From: Cupriavidus alkaliphilus
Lineage (GTDB): Bacteria; Pseudomonadota; Gammaproteobacteria; Burkholderiales; Burkholderiaceae
Direction of reading: 5' to 3'
Length of the DNA stretch: 64,000 bases
NCBI RefSeq assembly: GCF_900094595.1
Contig: NZ_FMAD01000005.1
Location: forward strand, 355,793 to 419,792
Part shown: piece after piece, positions 61,004 to 64,000 of the stretch
Layout: every line of letters begins with the position of its first letter
How positions within the stretch are numbered: the stretch's first letter is position 1
Program-made: the position numbers and the translations under genes
The notes under the pieces: generated by a model
Seen by the model: the letters and a program-made list of their open reading frames with translations, nothing else
Told to the model about the DNA's origin: nothing
The model's database searches: none

Positions 61004-61582
61004 CTAATCTCGGCCCTTACGCTGGAGCATTCTGTATTCTTCTCTGAACTCCGGCGCATAGCAGGTCTCCCTTTCCGTCGGTGCTTTCCTTTTCAGACAT
61101 GCATCTGTTGGGTCCTCCAACTTGGCGGGGTCGTTTTCTGCACCGGGCAGCCACCTGGTCAAGTACAGCTTCACCTCTTGGTTAGGGAAAAAGGCCACGT
61201 AGAAATAGGCGGCATCTACCGTCGAGTACTTTTCGACGGGCACCTCCCTGGTATAGAGCGCCTTCTTGTCCTTCTCAAACAGTTCGTCGTCACTCCACTT
61301 GATCGTGACCTTGAAGTTAGGGTCCCAGTGCTTGGGTACGGAGATCCCTCCAGTCCAACTGGTGCCGCCAGCATTCGCGACCATCCCCCCAGCCCATTGG
61401 TCGTTGACGTACACGACGCCGATAGGCACGTCGGTGTAGTTGAGCACCCCGATCTGGCCGCCAAGCGTATCGTCCTCGATAGCTGCGGGCGGCGGCTCAG
61501 CTTTGCCGCACGCGGCCATGCCGAACAACGTAGCGGTCAGAAGTACAACAAGCGAGCCTCGGATCGTCCTCGTAGTCATCAT
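61004..61582 (-). CDS. DUF3304 lipoprotein, copy 1
   Basis: 192 residues from MMTTRTIRGSLVVLLTA with lipobox GMAAC. Its start overlaps the DUF4123 stop by four bases (ATGA), so translation is coupled. The C-terminus (KRKAPTERETCYAPEFREEY, RMLQRKGRD) differs from copies 2 and 3, suggesting divergence towards another specificity. Confidence 0.82.
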   Translation of the reverse strand: MMTTRTIRGSLVVLLTATLFGMAACGKAEPPPAAIEDDTLGGQIGVLNYTDVPIGVVYVNDQWAGGMVANAGGTSWTGGISVPKHWDPNFKVTIKWSDDELFEKDKKALYTREVPVEKYSTVDAAYFYVAFFPNQEVKLYLTRWLPGAENDPAKLEDPTDACLKRKAPTERETCYAPEFREEYRMLQRKGRD

Positions 61583-62379
61583 TGGTCGGATTCTCCCGTC
61601 GACAGCGCATGCAAAGCCAGTAGCAGAATTTCATGCATAGCCTCCACCCGACGCACCTTGGCGAGCGCATAGGCTTGTGCGACGCGCCGATGCGCTTGGG
61701 CCTTTTTGGTTGCGGGCAGGATGTCGGGAGATTGGCGATAGAGAGAATCCATCAAGGCGTCCGGCATCGCCGCGTCCACCATCCGGTCAAGTTCAGCCTG
61801 CGAGATCGTCAACGGTTCGGCCCGGTGTGCCTCGGGTTCAGTCCTGGGCTCGGTTAGCGGCAGTGTGTCGAGCATCCCTTCGCGGTTCACAAGGTGCCAC
61901 TGCGCGACAGGGGCCGTCAGCTGCGCCCACGCTGCCGGGCCGAGAGCCACAGGCAAGGTGGAGAGCACCCGCGTATCGGCGAAGCGCAGCAGGAAGCGCG
62001 TGTCATCGCCTTCGACAACTGGCTGAAGGCAAGGCTCCCACATCTGCGCCAGAAACGAGGGCGATTGCCATGAGGCCACAAAGCTCAGCATCGGCCTGCC
62101 TTGGCAGTGCTTGCCCAGCGCCGAGGCCAAGGCACGCCGTTCATCGCCGGCGAGACCGTCCAACGGCAACAGGTAGGGGGAGGCCGACAGGAGATCGCGC
62201 AGGGCGCCGGTCTCGCCGTACAAAGTGTGACGCGGGACAGGCGCCGCGAAGGGCTTCGCGCCGTGATCGAACGCGCCGTCAACGAGGGCAGACCAGTGGA
62301 CGCCCGCGGTACTTTCGATGCATTGCAACAGGCCGTCAAGCCATGTCTCCGGATCTCGCGACTCGACTGCGAAATACAT
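61579..62379 (-). CDS. DUF4123 type VI effector adaptor/chaperone
   Basis: 266 residues from MYFAVESRDPETWLDGL with AGAGG 6 bases upstream; an 85-codon longer frame was rejected. The DUF4123 domain covers about 1-140: GVHWSALVDGAFDHGA, LYGETGALRDLLSASPYLLP and FLAQMWEPCLQPVVEGDDTR. The C-terminal part is helical (ISQAELDRMVDAAMPDALMD). These adaptors load a cognate effector, here probably the Tle1 protein, onto the VgrG tip. The gene is 16 bases after VgrG and overlaps the first lipoprotein gene. Confidence 0.87.
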   Translation of the reverse strand: MYFAVESRDPETWLDGLLQCIESTAGVHWSALVDGAFDHGAKPFAAPVPRHTLYGETGALRDLLSASPYLLPLDGLAGDERRALASALGKHCQGRPMLSFVASWQSPSFLAQMWEPCLQPVVEGDDTRFLLRFADTRVLSTLPVALGPAAWAQLTAPVAQWHLVNREGMLDTLPLTEPRTEPEAHRAEPLTISQAELDRMVDAAMPDALMDSLYRQSPDILPATKKAQAHRRVAQAYALAKVRRVEAMHEILLLALHALSTGESDQ

Positions 62380-62395
62380 AGGCGCCTCTGAGGGT

Positions 62396-64000
62396 CTATA
62401 CGGTTGCGAGCGGCATGCCGGCGGCCGCCGCTTTGAGAAGGCAATCGAGACACACCGTCTGCGGAAACTGCGGCAACGGATAGGGTGTGCTCTCCGCCCC
62501 CTCGAACGTTCTCTTCGCCGCTTTGTAGGTAATGGGTCCGGGGCACTCGACGGTAATGTTGCCGCCTTCCATCGTGATGGCTGCCCCGCCGGCGGTCGCA
62601 ATGCGAATGCGCTTCGCCGCGGCAAAATCCACATTCATATTCGCCGAGACAATCGTCAGGCCCTCTCGCGCCGCCAGCCTCAGCAAGTCATGCTGCGCCT
62701 GCAGATCAATATCATCCTGACCCGCCGTCAATTGCAGCCCGACGTTGCCCTCGCCGGGCGCGGACAGCCCGGCCGCAATGCCGATCGCGTGACCCGCATG
62801 GATGCGAGCCTGCCCGGCGACGGCGACGTTGTTGTCCTGCCCGCTGGCCAGCACCACGCCTTCCCCATTGGCGAGCTGCAAATCCTGTCCCGCCACCACG
62901 GCGAGGCCAGCCCTGCCGTTGAGATGGACCATCGGCTCGCTTTGGTGCGGCACCTTGCCTGGCGTGCTGGTACTGCCGCCGGCCGCGTCGCCTTTGGCGG
63001 CTTCGAGGGATTGTCCGTCGACCATGCCGGCTGCGGCTTTGGCCTGTTTCGCCAGCGGCGCCTCATCGTCCTTTCCCGCTGACAGTGCCTGGGTCTGGTG
63101 CGTGGTCGCGCCATCGCTCAGTGTCCTGACCAGATCGCCCGCCTGACGCAACAGCGCAATGCCCGCAGCGTTGTCGCCGGTCGGCAGCACGCGGCCCGTG
63201 ACGGCATCGCGATAGGTCGTCAGCAGCAGCCCGCCTTGGCCGCGTACCGCGACGTGGCCGTCGGTGCGTAGCTCGAACCCTTGCCCCCTGAAGCTGCCGC
63301 GGCGATTGTCCTGCTGGTGAATCACGTGGCCCAGATTGAGCTGGGTGGCTTGTTCGGTGGTAGCGAGCTGCGTACGCAGTTGCGCATCGGTGTCGTCGAG
63401 CACCAACTGGTTGTAGCCCTTGCCGCCGTGCTCCTGGCTCTTGAACCCGGTCAGCGCGGCGTCGTTGCGGTGGCCGTCCGGATCGGCACCCATGCCGTGC
63501 CACGCCGGGCTATTGCCGCCGGCAAGGTTGCCCTGTGCGCTCGGCTGGCTGTCGCTCCCCATCGCATAGAGGCCGCTGGCGTCATACGGCTGCGAGAACG
63601 TCGTGGCGGCCATCGACTTGCCGCCCGGCGTGGGCGCGATGCCCGCTTCCCCCTGGCCGTTGTACAGCGCGCCGATCACGAATGGCTGGTCGATATCGTT
63701 GTCCGCAAACTTGACCAGTACCTCCTGGCCGATGCGCGGCAGCCATTGCCAGCCCATGCCGGCGCCGGCCTGGCGCTGTGCCACGCGTACCCAGCGGCTG
63801 CTGCGGTCGTCGTCGCGCTCGCCGCGCTGCCAGGGAAAGCGCACGCGGATCTGGCCGCGCGGGCTGGCGTGGTGTTCGGCGTTGCCATCAGCTTGGCTCT
63901 GCCCGTCCGGGCCAACCACGATCGCGGTATGGACGCCCAGCGGGGTCGATTGGCTATAGAGGCGCGGGCAATCGCCCTCCAGCACGGCGGCGCGCCATGG
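62396..64000 (-). CDS. VgrG type VI secretion tip protein, C-terminal part (cut by window edge)
   Basis: About 535 visible residues, open to the right edge, so the N-terminal gp27-like part is missing. The gp5-like OB/needle section starts at the edge with GQIRVRFPWQRGERDD and SRWVRVAQRQAGAGMGWQWL. Then come LVKFADNDIDQPFVIGALYN, the long beta needle region, and a DUF2345 domain (LNGRAGLAVVAGQDLQLANG). The C-terminus ends CLDCLLKAAAAGMPLATV without an added effector domain. Together with the DUF4123 and Tle1 genes it forms a complete effector-delivery cassette. Confidence 0.9.
   Translation of the reverse strand, partial: PWRAAVLEGDCPRLYSQSTPLGVHTAIVVGPDGQSQADGNAEHHASPRGQIRVRFPWQRGERDDDRSSRWVRVAQRQAGAGMGWQWLPRIGQEVLVKFADNDIDQPFVIGALYNGQGEAGIAPTPGGKSMAATTFSQPYDASGLYAMGSDSQPSAQGNLAGGNSPAWHGMGADPDGHRNDAALTGFKSQEHGGKGYNQLVLDDTDAQLRTQLATTEQATQLNLGHVIHQQDNRRGSFRGQGFELRTDGHVAVRGQGGLLLTTYRDAVTGRVLPTGDNAAGIALLRQAGDLVRTLSDGATTHQTQALSAGKDDEAPLAKQAKAAAGMVDGQSLEAAKGDAAGGSTSTPGKVPHQSEPMVHLNGRAGLAVVAGQDLQLANGEGVVLASGQDNNVAVAGQARIHAGHAIGIAAGLSAPGEGNVGLQLTAGQDDIDLQAQHDLLRLAAREGLTIVSANMNVDFAAAKRIRIATAGGAAITMEGGNITVECPGPITYKAAKRTFEGAESTPYPLPQFPQTVCLDCLLKAAAAGMPLATV

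Larger units (their letters stand above)
59426..61582 (-). repeat. Three tandem DUF3304 lipoprotein genes (amplified)
   Basis: Three paralogous units of about 570-580 coding bases with long near-identical blocks (for example around 59816-59900, 60518-60600 and 61410-61500) in the same orientation. The intervening spacers are about 130 and 300 bases. This is gene duplication rather than a simple repeat. Confidence 0.85.

Noticed and set aside
59402..61582. Possible CRISPR array or satellite repeat, because of the repeated blocks
   Set aside because: The periodic similarity is three paralogous lipoprotein genes of about 575 bases with unequal spacers, not short repeats with spacers.
1..64000. 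tRNA, rRNA or phage attachment sites
   Set aside because: No cloverleaf, CCA-ended tRNA pattern, rRNA sequence or integrase gene was recognised.

Overview
The window is GC-rich DNA from a beta-proteobacterium of the Burkholderiaceae, most likely Cupriavidus. Indications are the tripartite-tricarboxylate (Bug-type) binding proteins, CaiB/BaiF CoA-transferases, IclR/MocR/LysR regulators beside catabolic genes, XapX proteins, chromate and arsenic genes, and a VgrG/Tle1 secretion module. There are no rRNA, tRNA or core housekeeping clusters, so an accessory region or secondary replicon is likely (inference).

Layout. 0-6.4 kb: a minus-strand operon of RidA-like protein, DUF1329, DUF1302, RND/MMPL transporter and a cut-off secreted protein, probably an envelope transport machine. 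7-11 kb: chrA chromate transporter behind a broken chrB, an MltF-like lytic transglycosylase, and a second partial copy of the chrA 3' end. 11-17 kb: small single genes (GNAT, orphan SUKH protein, DUF1330) and a MocR regulator divergent from an NAD(P)-binding protein and a cupin. 17-24.4 kb: LysR/aldehyde dehydrogenase pair, an IS256-family remnant, an alpha/beta hydrolase divergent from a degenerate HD-GYP/LuxR regulator, a YdeI-like protein and a thioesterase. 24.4-29 kb: acyl-CoA catabolic unit (CoA-transferase, IclR, Bug receptor, acyl-CoA dehydrogenase).

29.4-32.1 kb: a CqsA/LqsA-like alpha-hydroxyketone autoinducer synthase followed by a CqsS/LqsS-like membrane histidine kinase, forming a quorum-sensing pair without a receiver. 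32-38 kb: another CoA-transferase, an acetamidase/formamidase, two XapX membrane proteins and an 803-residue fusion of an AraC-type regulator to a second amidase. 38.9-41.6 kb: arsenic operon arsR-arsC-acr3-arsH. 41.9-46.6 kb: a one-module NRPS-like synthetase (acetoacetyl-CoA-synthetase-type adenylation, carrier, thioesterase) translationally coupled to a phosphopantetheinyl transferase, then a pseudo-receiver. 46.6-51.5 kb: an orphan CapV-like patatin phospholipase, then IclR, split AtuA and Bug genes. 51.8-55.2 kb: MscS channel and diguanylate cyclase.

55.7-64 kb: a type VI secretion effector module on the minus strand, in transcription order VgrG (cut at the edge), DUF4123 chaperone, three tandem DUF3304 lipoproteins, Tle1-type phospholipase, a fourth DUF3304 lipoprotein and a tiny coupled ORF. 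The most unusual pieces are the AraC-amidase fusion, the AACS-type A-T-TE synthetase with its own PPTase and pseudo-receiver, the receiver-less Cqs pair, the orphan CapV-like patatin, and the amplified lipoprotein array beside Tle1.
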